A stretch of DNA of 64,000 nt from Nocardioides szechwanensis (lineage in GTDB: Bacteria; Actinomycetota; Actinomycetes; Propionibacteriales; Nocardioidaceae): NCBI RefSeq assembly GCF_900103935.1, contig NZ_FNIC01000001.1, forward strand, positions 924,804-988,803. Direction: 5' to 3'. The first letter of the stretch is position 1. The number at the start of each line of letters is the position of its first letter. A program made the position numbers and the translations under genes. Below are positions 41,517 to 50,197 of this stretch, in pieces. The notes below the pieces were generated by a model. It ran no database searches. It was not told where the DNA came from and saw only the letters and a program-made list of their open reading frames with translations.

Positions 41517-41903
41517 TCAGCCCTCGAGGGTGGCGACGTAGGCGTCGGCCTCGAGCAGGTCGTCGAGCTGGGTGGGGTCCGAGGGGACGACCTCGAAGAG
41601 CCACCCGCCGCCGTAGGGGTCGTTGTTGACCAGCTCGGGGGTCGCGTCGAGGGTCTCGTTGCGGGCGACCACCTCACCGGAGACGGGGGCGTAGATGTCG
41701 CTGACCGACTTGGTCGACTCCAGCTCGCCGCAGGTGGCCGCTGCCTCGACCGTGTCGCCCACCTCGGGCAGCGACACGTAGACGATGTCACCGAGGGCGT
41801 CCTGGGCGTAGTCGGTGATGCCGACCCGGACCGAGCCCTCGTGCTCGCCGGGCAGGCGCAGCCACTCGTGCTCAACGGTGTACTTCAGGTCATCGGGGTA
41901 CAC
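41517..41903 (-). CDS. gcvH: Glycine cleavage system H protein
   Basis: A 128-residue lipoyl carrier. The lipoylated lysine is in ELESTKSVSDI (about K65), the family motif, preceded by VGITDYAQDALGDIVYVSLPEVG. GTG 41903 is chosen because a strong GGAGGAG lies 8 bases upstream and YPDDLKYT is the normal start of GcvH. It shuttles the aminomethyl group from GcvP to GcvT. It lies between the DUF881 gene and the FHA gene as in mycobacteria. Confidence 0.95.
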   Translation of the reverse strand: MYPDDLKYTVEHEWLRLPGEHEGSVRVGITDYAQDALGDIVYVSLPEVGDTVEAAATCGELESTKSVSDIYAPVSGEVVARNETLDATPELVNNDPYGGGWLFEVVPSDPTQLDDLLEADAYVATLEG

Positions 41904-41945
41904 AGCGGATCTCCTCCGGTCGTCCAAGCCTTGGCGTCGAGCAGG

Positions 41946-42698
41946 CTACTGCCCGGGGTCGGCCTCGGCGTACTCAGGTTGCACGGGATCGCGCACCGAC
42001 TCGATGTCGAGGGAGCTGAGCTGCTGCACCTCGACCTCGGCGCCGTCGCGCTTGAGCTTGGCCCTCGGGCCCAGGGCGAACTCGAGCGCGCCCGCCAGCA
42101 CCTCGGGGTCGCCGATCACGTCGATGACGTAGGGCGACTGGACCTCGACGCCGTCGATCTCCAGCCCGCCCACGATGTCGGTGAACGAGCTCTGCGCGAT
42201 GATCCGCACCTCGCCGTTGAACTGGATGGCCTCGGCGCCGACGGTGCGCAGCTCCTGGATGGTGTCGATCATCGACCCCACCTCGACCTCGCCGGTCTCC
42301 TCGGTGATGGTGACCCGGATGCCCGGGCCGGTCACGGGGACCAGCCCGGCCAGGATGCTGAGGGTGTCGACCTCGCTCTGGGCCTGCTCGAGGGCGGCCT
42401 GGCGGCGGCTGGTGTCGGACTGCAGGTCGTCGCGGGTGTCCTGGAGCCGCGCGATCTCCGCCTCGGCCCGCTGGGTCGTTCCGGCGAGCCCGTTGAGGAC
42501 GTCGATCAGGTCCTGCTGGCGCAGCGCGGCGTAGGTGTCGTCCACCTGGGTCGTACGCACCTGGGTCACCGCCGCGAACCCCACGATGGCGAGCAGCAGA
42601 CCCACCACGACCTGGCGCCGGGTCGGCTGGAGCAGCGCGCGCCACAGTCGCTCCCGTCCGCTGGGCAGCTCCTGCGGACCGTCGGCCGGCTCACGCAT
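41946..42698 (-). CDS. DUF881 membrane protein (Rv1825-like)
   Basis: A 250-residue protein with a cytoplasmic start, one TM helix at about residues 27-48, a coiled coil (about 70-120, LQDTRDDLQ...LEQAQSE) and a DUF881 C-terminal domain (GAEAIQFNGEVRI, SPYVIDVIGDPEVLAGAL). Members lie beside cell-division or envelope genes and their function is unknown. Overlaps the small basic protein gene by 8 bases, so it is the third of a tightly packed set. Confidence 0.88.
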   Translation of the reverse strand: MREPADGPQELPSGRERLWRALLQPTRRQVVVGLLLAIVGFAAVTQVRTTQVDDTYAALRQQDLIDVLNGLAGTTQRAEAEIARLQDTRDDLQSDTSRRQAALEQAQSEVDTLSILAGLVPVTGPGIRVTITEETGEVEVGSMIDTIQELRTVGAEAIQFNGEVRIIAQSSFTDIVGGLEIDGVEVQSPYVIDVIGDPEVLAGALEFALGPRAKLKRDGAEVEVQQLSSLDIESVRDPVQPEYAEADPGQ

Positions 42699-43023
42699 GG
42701 AACAGGTGCCGGCGGATGGCGGCGACGTTGGAGAAGATCCGGATCCCGAGCACGACGATGACGCCGGTGGAGAGCTGGCCGCCGACGCCGAGCTTGTCGC
42801 CGACGTAGACGATGCCGGCCGCGATGACGACGTTGCTCACGAACGACACGACGAAGACCTTGTCGTCGAAGATGCCGTCGAGGTAGGCACGCATGCCGCC
42901 GAAGACGGCGTCGAGGGCGGCCACGACCGCGATCGGCAGATAGGGCTCCAGCCCGAGCGGTACGTCCGGCTTGAGGAACACACCGAGCAGCACGCCCAGG
43001 GCGAGGCCGAGTACGGCGATCAC
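42691..43023 (-). CDS. sbp: Small basic family protein (DUF1290, Rv1824-like)
   Basis: A 110-residue membrane protein with about three hydrophobic helices. The family core is LPIAVVAALDAVFGGMRAYLDG and FDDKVFVVSFVSNVVIAAGIVYVGDKLGVG. Sbp homologues are found next to DUF881 proteins in Firmicutes and Actinobacteria; the function is not established. GTG start overlaps the upstream gene stop by 4 bases. Confidence 0.88.
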   Translation of the reverse strand: MIAVLGLALGVLLGVFLKPDVPLGLEPYLPIAVVAALDAVFGGMRAYLDGIFDDKVFVVSFVSNVVIAAGIVYVGDKLGVGGQLSTGVIVVLGIRIFSNVAAIRRHLFHA

Positions 43024-43913
43024 GGCTGCACCTCCTCGGACTGGCCCGGTTTCCCATCCTGCGAGCTGCCCTGGTCCGCCCAGCGCAGGACACGCATGGC
43101 GAGGGGAGCCTGTGGAAGGGAGAGCTCGTCCTCATTCTGCATGTCGAACTTGAAGCCGTAGCGCTGGGACAGGTCATTGAACGCCAGACCGCTGCTGGTG
43201 TCGAAGAAGTTGGCCTGCAGGCTGAGCGGGTCACCGATGACCAGGACGGTGTAGGGCGAGGCGATCCCGACGCCGTTGACCTCGATCGCCACCCCGGACA
43301 CCCGGATCGCGCTCATCGCCGTGAGCCGGTGCCCGTTGACGGAGACCGCCTCCGCCCCGGCCGCCCACAGTCCGTCGACCAGCAGCGCGAGGTCCTCGTC
43401 CTTGACCGCGCCGTCGGGGGTGCCGGTCGCCTCGTCGGTCACCGTCACCCGGATGCCCTCGCCGCGCACGGCCACGAAGCCGGTCCTGACCTGGAGCCGA
43501 CGCAGCCGCGCGGTCACCGCCTGCTGCTGCTCGCCGAGCTCGAGGGCCCGCTGCTCGCCGTCGGCGTTGACCTCGCGAAGGTCGGCGATCTGCTCCTGGA
43601 GCCGGCCCACCCGGTCGCTCTCGCCGTCGATGCGTGCCAGCAGGCTCGCCCGCCCCTCGTCGGCGACGGAAGCGTTCTGCTGGGTCTGCACCGCCGCGGT
43701 GGAGGCCATGATCCCGAACACCGCGACGGCGACCGCGGCGACGCGGCGCGGATGACCACCGCCACGCCGTACGTCGGCGTGCGTCCCGGTCGCTGCGGCT
43801 CGCTGCGCTCGGCGTTCTGCCGCGAAGAGGTAGTCCTCGTCGAGGGACTGCCGCTGGACCCGGTCCAGCAGCGGCAGGATGACCCGAGGCGGGAGGTCGT
43901 CGCGCTCAGGCAT
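43020..43913 (-). CDS. DUF881 membrane protein (Rv1823-like)
   Basis: A 297-residue paralogue of the DUF881 gene two places downstream. It has a longer cytoplasmic N-terminus, a TM helix at about residues 53-73, a coiled coil (RIDGESDRVGRLQEQIADLREV) and the DUF881 domain (GAEAVSVNGHRLTAMSAIR, SPYTVLVIGDP). Two DUF881 genes flanking sbp is the mycobacterial layout. Confidence 0.88.
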   Translation of the reverse strand: MPERDDLPPRVILPLLDRVQRQSLDEDYLFAAERRAQRAAATGTHADVRRGGGHPRRVAAVAVAVFGIMASTAAVQTQQNASVADEGRASLLARIDGESDRVGRLQEQIADLREVNADGEQRALELGEQQQAVTARLRRLQVRTGFVAVRGEGIRVTVTDEATGTPDGAVKDEDLALLVDGLWAAGAEAVSVNGHRLTAMSAIRVSGVAIEVNGVGIASPYTVLVIGDPLSLQANFFDTSSGLAFNDLSQRYGFKFDMQNEDELSLPQAPLAMRVLRWADQGSSQDGKPGQSEEVQP

Positions 43914-44508
43914 CGCGGACCGCCGGTCGGCGCTCGGTCGTCAGCAGCAGCTTGCGCACCTGCCAGGCGTAGAGGAGACCGGCCCACCAGTAGAGCCCGA
44001 TGCCCCAGAACGCGAACGCCCACCCGAAGACCCGGGCCAGCAGCGCGACGGTGCCCTCGCCGTCGCCGAGCAGCAGGAGCGGGAACGCGTAGAGCAGGTT
44101 GAAGGTCGCGGCCTTGCCGAGGAAGTGCACCGGCAGCGCGCTGTAGCCGCGAGTGCGCAACAGCGGCACGAGGCCCCACATGAGCGCGTCGCGCAGCGGC
44201 AGCGAGATCGCCATCCACCACGGGATCACGTCGCGCAGCGCGAGGCCGACGACCACGGCGAGGATGTAGAGGCGGTCGGCGACCGGGTCGAGGATCTGGC
44301 CCACGACCGACTGCTGGTCGAGCTTGCGCGCCAGCCAGCCGTCGAGGAAGTCGGTGAAGCCCGAGATCATCAGCAGGGCCAGCGCCCAGCCGTCCTCCTC
44401 GGGGCCCAGCACCAGCCAGAGGAACACCGGCACGCCCGCCAGCCGCAGTGCGCTGAGCAGGTTGGGGATCGTCCAGACGCGGTCACTGCGCGTCGAGTCG
44501 TCCACCAC
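43906..44508 (-). CDS. pgsA: CDP-alcohol phosphatidyltransferase (PgsA2-like)
   Basis: A 200-residue integral membrane enzyme. The full CDP-alcohol motif is present: D53xxD56G57xxA60R61...G70xxxD74xxxD78. It transfers a phosphatidyl group from CDP-diacylglycerol to an alcohol such as glycerol 3-phosphate. It matches Rv1822 by position; cardiolipin or phosphatidylglycerol synthesis is likely, but the substrate cannot be fixed from sequence. Its 3' end overlaps the DUF881 gene by 8 bases. Confidence 0.9.
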   Translation of the reverse strand: MVDDSTRSDRVWTIPNLLSALRLAGVPVFLWLVLGPEEDGWALALLMISGFTDFLDGWLARKLDQQSVVGQILDPVADRLYILAVVVGLALRDVIPWWMAISLPLRDALMWGLVPLLRTRGYSALPVHFLGKAATFNLLYAFPLLLLGDGEGTVALLARVFGWAFAFWGIGLYWWAGLLYAWQVRKLLLTTERRPAVRDA

Positions 44509-44602
44509 TGATGCCTGCTTCTCGGGAGGGTTGCACTGCTGGCCTTGCCGGGGACACCTTAGCCGCCGATGTGGCCCGTTCCGGGGAGGGTCGCGGCCCC
44601 CG

Positions 44603-45676
44603 TCAGTCCGTCTGCGCGCCCGCCTCGCCGTGGTGGTTCTCGTGGTGGGCGGCGTCGCGGATCTCCCCCACCAGCTCCTCGATGACGTCCTCGAGCGTCG
44701 CCAGCCCCAGGGTCGTCCCCTCGGCGTCGACGACGCGGGCCATGTGGGCGCCGCGGCGCTGCAGGGTCTCCAGTGCGTCCTGGAGCTCGTCGTCGGCGGT
44801 CACCGGGGCGAACGGCCGGATCCACTTGTCCTCGATCGGCTCCTCGCGCCGGCTCTCGTCGGGCTCCAACACGTCCTTGATGTGGAGGTAGCCGATCAGC
44901 TCCCCGGTCTCGGTGGCCACCGGGAAGCGGCTGAAGCCGGTCGCCGCGCAGACGGCCTCGACCTCGGCCGGAGTGGACCCGCGGAGCACGGTAGCCAGGG
45001 TCCCGGGGCGCATGACCACGGAGGCCACCGTCTTCTCGGAGAACCCGAGCGCGCCCGACAGCCGGTCGTACTCGTCCTTGGCCAGCAGCCCTTCGCCGCG
45101 CGACTCCTCCACCAGGGCGGCGACCTCCTCACGCGTGAACGTCGAGGAGACCTCGTCCCGCCGCTCGACGTGGACCAGCTTCAGCGTGCCGTTGGCGATC
45201 GCGTTGAGGCCGACGATCACCGGGTGCAGGATCGTCACGATCCCGACGAGCGGCGGCCCCAGCACCAGCGCGGCGCGGTCGGGCCCGGCGAGGGCGATGT
45301 TCTTGGGGACCATCTCCCCCAGCACGACGTGCAGGAAGACGACGATGCCGAGCGCGACTACGAACGCGACGGGGTGGAGCGCCTGGTCGGGCACGCCGAC
45401 GGCGTGGAAGAGCGGCTCGAGCAGGTGCGCGACGGCCGGCTCACCGATCGCGCCGAGACCCAGTGAGCAGATGGTGATGCCGAGCTGGGCGCCGGCCATC
45501 ATCAAGGAGATGTCCTCCATGGCGCGCAGCGTGGTGCGCGCCATCCGCGAGCCCGCCTGGGCGCGCGGCTCGATCTGGGAGCGGCGCGCGGAGATGAGGG
45601 CGAACTCGGCACCGACGAAGAACGCGTTGGCGGCCAGCAGGAAGACGGCGAGCAGGATCGAAGCGGTGTCGCTCAC
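44603..45676 (-). CDS. CNNM/CBS domain membrane protein (HlyC/CorC family)
   Basis: A 357-residue protein with an N-terminal CNNM (DUF21) membrane domain of three to four helices (about residues 1-180) and a CBS pair (about 205-325, ending LGLATLEDVIEELVGEI). It lacks the C-terminal transporter-associated domain of its upstream neighbour. Members are linked to magnesium/cobalt export. GTG start overlaps the upstream stop by 4 bases, so the two are a coupled pair like Rv1841c-Rv1842c. Confidence 0.9.
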   Translation of the reverse strand: MSDTASILLAVFLLAANAFFVGAEFALISARRSQIEPRAQAGSRMARTTLRAMEDISLMMAGAQLGITICSLGLGAIGEPAVAHLLEPLFHAVGVPDQALHPVAFVVALGIVVFLHVVLGEMVPKNIALAGPDRAALVLGPPLVGIVTILHPVIVGLNAIANGTLKLVHVERRDEVSSTFTREEVAALVEESRGEGLLAKDEYDRLSGALGFSEKTVASVVMRPGTLATVLRGSTPAEVEAVCAATGFSRFPVATETGELIGYLHIKDVLEPDESRREEPIEDKWIRPFAPVTADDELQDALETLQRRGAHMARVVDAEGTTLGLATLEDVIEELVGEIRDAAHHENHHGEAGAQTD

Positions 45677-47019
45677 GGCTGCTCCTCCCCGTCCAGGAGA
45701 CGCAGGGCCAGGCGGTCGACGCGCAGGCCGTCCATGTGCTCGACGGTGAGTACCGCGAGCTGCTCGCGCGGCTCGTCGGAGTCGCGCGGGTCGGGCACGG
45801 GCACCTCGGCGATGTCACCGGTCTCCGGCACCCGCCCGATCACCTTGAGCACCAGCCCGGCGATGGTGTCGTAGTCCTCGTCCTCGGGCAGCTGGATGCC
45901 GGTGACGTCCTCGACCTCGTCGGGCCGCAGCAGCCCGGAGAGGGACCAGCTGCCGTCGCGGCGCTGGCGCGCCTGCGCTCCCAGCCGGTCGTGCTCGTCG
46001 GCGATGTCGCCCACGATCTCCTCGATGACGTCCTCGAGGGTGACGATGCCGGCGTGGCCGCCGTACTCGTCGAGCACGACCGCGAGCTGGAAGCCGTCCT
46101 TGCGCAGCAGCGCCATCAGGGGGTCGAGGCGCAGGGAGTCCGGTACGACGATCGGCCGGACCATGAGGTGCTTGACCTTGGTCGTGGCCCGCTCCTGCAG
46201 CGGCAGCGCCACGGCGTGCTTGACGTGGACGGTGCCGACGACGGTGTCGTTGCTGTCGAGCACAGGAAATCGTGAGTGCCCGGTCTGGCGCGCCAGGTCG
46301 ATCACGGCGCTGGCGCGGTCGTTGACCTCGAGGCTGTGGGTGCGCACGCGCGGGGTCATGATCTCGCCGGCGGTGCGGGACCCGAACTCCACCGAGCGCT
46401 CCATCAGCTCGGCGGTGTCGGCATCGAGGGTGCCGATGTGGGCCGACCGCTGGATCAGTGACGCCAGCTCGGTCGAGCTGCGGGCAGATCGCAGCTCCTC
46501 CTGCGGCTCCATGCCCAGGCGCCGGACTATGGCGTTGGCCGAGCCGTTGAGGAACCGGATCGGGAAGTGGTTGACCGCGGTCCACCAGCGCATCGGCAGC
46601 TGGGTCGCCCGGGCGGTCGCCATGGGTCGCGCGATCGCGAGGTTCTTGGGGACCAGCTCGCCGAAGATCATCGTCAGCACGGTGCCGAAGGTGAGCCCGA
46701 CCGCGATGGCCAGCGGCTTGACGGCCCCGTCGGGCACGCCCGCGGACGCCAGTGGTCCGTCGATCAGGTCGGCGATCGCCGGTTCGGCCAGGAAGCCGAT
46801 GCCGAGGTTCGTGACCGTGATCCCGACCTGGGCGCCCGACAACTGGGTCGACAGCGACCGCAGGCCGGTCAACACCCCCTGGGCGGAGACATCGCCCTCG
46901 GCCGCGGCACGCTCGACCTGCAGCTTGTCGACGGTCACGAAGGCGAACTCAGCGGCCACGAAGATGCCGCACATCACGACCAGCAGCAACGCGATCGCGA
47001 GCAGGAGCCAGGGGGTCAC
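45673..47019 (-). CDS. CNNM/CBS/CorC-type membrane protein
   Basis: A 448-residue protein. The CNNM domain has the family segments AEFAFVTVDKLQVERAAAEG and FGELVPKNLAIARP; the CBS pair is at about residues 210-335 with EYGGHAGIVTLEDVIEEIVGDI (in shorter pieces). The CorC_HlyC domain (LSGLLRPDEVEDVTGIQLPEDEDYDTIAG) closes it. Probable divalent-cation exporter or regulator. Start is GTG; first gene of the coupled pair. Confidence 0.92.
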   Translation of the reverse strand: MTPWLLLAIALLLVVMCGIFVAAEFAFVTVDKLQVERAAAEGDVSAQGVLTGLRSLSTQLSGAQVGITVTNLGIGFLAEPAIADLIDGPLASAGVPDGAVKPLAIAVGLTFGTVLTMIFGELVPKNLAIARPMATARATQLPMRWWTAVNHFPIRFLNGSANAIVRRLGMEPQEELRSARSSTELASLIQRSAHIGTLDADTAELMERSVEFGSRTAGEIMTPRVRTHSLEVNDRASAVIDLARQTGHSRFPVLDSNDTVVGTVHVKHAVALPLQERATTKVKHLMVRPIVVPDSLRLDPLMALLRKDGFQLAVVLDEYGGHAGIVTLEDVIEEIVGDIADEHDRLGAQARQRRDGSWSLSGLLRPDEVEDVTGIQLPEDEDYDTIAGLVLKVIGRVPETGDIAEVPVPDPRDSDEPREQLAVLTVEHMDGLRVDRLALRLLDGEEQP

Positions 47020-47252
47020 GAGAGCTCTCCGCGATGGGAGAGCGGGCTACTTTGAGAGCCGTCCATGGGCGGAGCTCAGGGTCCTTGTCGTCGAGGGCCG
47101 GGAAGCGGCCCATGCTAGCGAACGGGGTGGCGGGGAGCCGCTTCCGCGTAGTCCGAACGGGCCATCTTCGCGGCCGATCCGACCACGCACACGTTTTCGC
47201 ACGTAGCCTGCCCGGGTGCGCGTCTCGGTCGCGCCGTCCCCCAGGAGTCTCG

Positions 47253-48830
47253 ATGTCTCGGTCACCCGCCGCCGCATCCCGCCGCGCGGTCCTCGGCAGC
47301 GGCGGCGCGCTCGGTGCTGCCGGTGCGCTCGGCGTCGTGAGCGCCGCCCCGGCGCACGCCGCGGCGTACCCTCCGGCGCACTACAAGGGCGGCGCGCTGC
47401 TCTCAGCTCCCAACCGGCACCTGGTCAGCCGCTTCTCCTACGGCATCACCCCCGCGCTGACCGCGACCGTCAAGCGACAGGGCGGCGCCCGCAAGTGGTT
47501 CGAGCGACAGCTGGCGCCCGCCGCGATCGCAGACACCGGCGCCGACGCGCTGCGGGCCTGGTGGTCCGGGCTCGACCGCACGGCGCAGGAGCTCTGGACC
47601 CGGCAGGTCGACGAGATCGAGGGCGGCTGGGAGGTGATGGCCGACTACCAGTGCTGGGCGCTGGCGCGGCGGATGACCAGCCAGCGCCAGGTGCTCGAAC
47701 TGATGACCGACTTCTGGGAGAACCACCTCAACGTGCCGGTCAGCGGCGACGCGCAGTTCACCCACCGCGTCTCCTACGGCGACACGGTCCGCCGGCACGC
47801 GCTCGGCCGCTTCGAGGACCTCCTCCACGCCGCGATCACGCACCCGGCGATGCTGATCTACCTCAATCAGGCCGTCTCCACGAAGCGGCACCCCAACGAG
47901 AACCTCGGCCGGGAGCTCCTCGAGCTCCACACCGTCGGGCGTGGCAGCTACGGCGAGCCGGACGTCAAGGGCTCGGCGCGCATCCTCACCGGCTGGATGG
48001 TCGACCTGTGGGACACCTGGGAGCCGTCGTACGACGTCAGCTCGCACTGGACCGGCCCGGTCACGGTGATGGGCTTCAGCGACGCCAACGCCTCAGGTGA
48101 CGGCCGCGCCCTGACCCGCCGCTACCTCACCTACCTCGCCCGGCACCCGGCCACCGCCCAGCGGATCGCGCGCAAGCTGGCGCGCAAGTTCGTGCGCGAC
48201 GACCCGCCCCAGTCGCTGGTCGACCAGCTGGCCCGCGTCTACCTCGCCCATGACACCGCCATCACGCCGGTCCTGCGCGCGCTCGTCGCGTCGTCGGCGT
48301 TCGCCGGCGCGGCCAGCCTCAAGGTGAAGGACCCCGGTGAGGACGTCGTGGCCACCTACCGTGCGCTGCAGGCGCGTCTGCAACGCCCGCCCGAGAGCGA
48401 GACCGGCGACGAGTACGCCGCCAACGCGATGCTGTGGCAGACCTCCAACCTGGGGGCGCTCCCCCTCGCCTGGCCCCGGCCCGACGGTCAGCCTGTCGAC
48501 AACGACTCGTGGTCGTCGCCCTCACGGATGATCGCGTCGATGGACCTGCACTACGTGATGGCCGGCGGCTGGTGGCCCGACGTCGGCATCACCTACCGCG
48601 CGCCCGCCAAGTGGCTGCCGCAGCCGTCGATCCGCTTCGACGTCCTCGTCGACCACCTGTCCCAGCAGCTCCTCGGGCGGCGCTCCACCTCGACCCTGCT
48701 CAAGGCCTGCTGCGAGGCCGTCGCCCTGACCCCGGGCTCGCGGATCACCGCCGACCACGGGCTCGTGAAGTGGGACTTCTCCCGGCTACTCACGACCTTC
48801 CTCGACTCCCCTGCCTTCCTGACGCGGTGA
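47253..48830 (+). CDS. DUF1800 family protein, Tat-exported
   Basis: A 525-residue protein with a twin-arginine signal (SRRAVLG at residues 9-15, hydrophobic stretch, AHA cleavage). DUF1800 blocks include LVSRFSYGITPALTA, FWENHLNVPV, YLNQAVSTKRHPNENLGRELLELHTVG (in shorter form) and ILTGWMVD. DUF1800 and DUF1501 proteins nearly always occur as a pair; the role is unknown but extracytoplasmic. The gene for DUF1501 follows after 5 bases. Confidence 0.9.
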   Translation: MSRSPAAASRRAVLGSGGALGAAGALGVVSAAPAHAAAYPPAHYKGGALLSAPNRHLVSRFSYGITPALTATVKRQGGARKWFERQLAPAAIADTGADALRAWWSGLDRTAQELWTRQVDEIEGGWEVMADYQCWALARRMTSQRQVLELMTDFWENHLNVPVSGDAQFTHRVSYGDTVRRHALGRFEDLLHAAITHPAMLIYLNQAVSTKRHPNENLGRELLELHTVGRGSYGEPDVKGSARILTGWMVDLWDTWEPSYDVSSHWTGPVTVMGFSDANASGDGRALTRRYLTYLARHPATAQRIARKLARKFVRDDPPQSLVDQLARVYLAHDTAITPVLRALVASSAFAGAASLKVKDPGEDVVATYRALQARLQRPPESETGDEYAANAMLWQTSNLGALPLAWPRPDGQPVDNDSWSSPSRMIASMDLHYVMAGGWWPDVGITYRAPAKWLPQPSIRFDVLVDHLSQQLLGRRSTSTLLKACCEAVALTPGSRITADHGLVKWDFSRLLTTFLDSPAFLTR

Positions 48831-48835
48831 CTGCG

Positions 48836-50098
48836 ATGTCCTCCTCTCCCTCCACCCCTCGCCCGGACGCGGCCTGCTGCGACGAGTTCCGCGCCGTCTC
48901 CCGGCGCGGGCTGTTCACCGGAGCGATCGCCGTCGCCGGCGCCACCACGATCGTCGGCTCCGCCGTCGTCACCGCCGCCCCGGCCATGGCCGCGTCGGCG
49001 AGCTCGGTCCTGGTGGTGCTGTCGCTGCGCGGCGCCGCCGACGGTCTGTCGCTGGTGGTCCCGCACGGCGACCCGGTCTACTACCAGGCCCGGCCCCGGA
49101 TCGCGATCGCCAAGGACCAGCTGCTGGCCGCCGACGCGATGTTCGGCCTGCACCCCAAGCTCGAGCCGCTGCTGCCGCTGTGGAACGCCGGCAAGCTGGC
49201 GGCGGTGCACGCGACCGGCCTGCCGGCGCCCAACCGCTCCCACTTCGCCGCCATGGAGGAGGTCGAGGACGCCAACCCCGGGTCGACCACCCGCCAGGGC
49301 TGGCTCAACCGCCTGATCGGCGCCGACACCCGCACCTCACCGTTGCAGGGCTTCAGCATCGGCGGCGGCGTCGTACCCGGCTCGCTGTTCGGTGACGAGC
49401 CGGTGATGTCAGCCGGCTCGGTCCAGGACGTGCGCATCTCCGGTGACGACAAGTGGGCCGTCAAGGACGGTCGCAAGCGCTCGCTGCACACCATGTGGGA
49501 CGCCGTCCCCGGTCCGCTCGGCAAGGCGATGCGGTCGACGTTCGGCGCACTCAACGACTTCCAGCCGGTCAAGTCCGCGGCCGACAACAGCACCGCCTAT
49601 CCCGACACCGACCTCGGCCATTCGCTCGCCACGGTCGCGCGGATCGTGCGCGGCGACGTCGGCGTCGAGGTGCTCACGGTCGACCAGGGCGACTGGGACA
49701 TGCACAGCGACCTCGGCACCCTCGCCTGGGGCCAGATGCGCCAGAACGCCGACGACCTGGCGCGGTCGGTCGCGGCCTTCATGGCCGACCTCGGCACCCA
49801 GACGTCCAAGGTGACCCTGGTCGTGCTCAGCGAGTTCGGCCGGCGCACCGTGGAGAACGCCAACTACGGACTGGACCACGGTTTCGGCAACGCGATGCTC
49901 GTCGCGGGCGCCGGGGTCAAGGGCGGCAAGGTCTACGCCAACTGGCCCGGGCTCACCCTCGACGACGACGCCGACCTGCTCGTCACCACCGACTACCGCA
50001 GCGTCCTCGCCGAGATCGTCTCCTCCCGCTTCGGCGCCTCGACCGCTACGGTCTTCCCGGGCTTCACCCCGTCGCCCCTGGGATTCATGACGACGTGA
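48836..50098 (+). CDS. DUF1501 family protein, Tat-exported
   Basis: A 420-residue protein with twin-arginine signal SRRGLFTG (residues about 22-29) and an AMA-type cleavage end. DUF1501 belongs to the alkaline-phosphatase/sulfatase-like superfamily: LVVLSLRGAADGLSLVVP, ATGLPAPNRSHF, VDQGDWDMHSDLG, VVLSEFGRRTVENANYGLDHGFGNAM (in shorter pieces) are its blocks, with His/Asp residues at metal-site positions. ATG 48836; an overlapping GTG 48827 is possible. Operon with DUF1800. Confidence 0.9.
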   Translation: MSSSPSTPRPDAACCDEFRAVSRRGLFTGAIAVAGATTIVGSAVVTAAPAMAASASSVLVVLSLRGAADGLSLVVPHGDPVYYQARPRIAIAKDQLLAADAMFGLHPKLEPLLPLWNAGKLAAVHATGLPAPNRSHFAAMEEVEDANPGSTTRQGWLNRLIGADTRTSPLQGFSIGGGVVPGSLFGDEPVMSAGSVQDVRISGDDKWAVKDGRKRSLHTMWDAVPGPLGKAMRSTFGALNDFQPVKSAADNSTAYPDTDLGHSLATVARIVRGDVGVEVLTVDQGDWDMHSDLGTLAWGQMRQNADDLARSVAAFMADLGTQTSKVTLVVLSEFGRRTVENANYGLDHGFGNAMLVAGAGVKGGKVYANWPGLTLDDDADLLVTTDYRSVLAEIVSSRFGASTATVFPGFTPSPLGFMTT

Positions 50099-50101
50099 AC
50101 C

Positions 50102-50176
50102 GACTTCGTCGGTCCATTGGGAGTTGTGGAGTGACTTCGTCCCTCCATTGGGAGTACTCGCTTCGCTCGCACTCCC
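50102..50176. repeat. Imperfect direct repeat and hairpin between DUF1501 and the DapB-like gene
   Basis: A 23-bp unit beginning GACTTCGTC and ending TCCATTGGGAGT occurs at 50102-50124 and 50133-50155 (31-base period, two mismatches). The second copy's GGGAGT pairs with ACTCCC at 50171-50176, giving a stem with a 15-base loop, 21 bases before the next GTG. It could be a terminator or leader element for the DapB-like gene. Confidence 0.55.
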
Positions 50177-50197
50177 TTACGACTTAAGGAGATTCTT

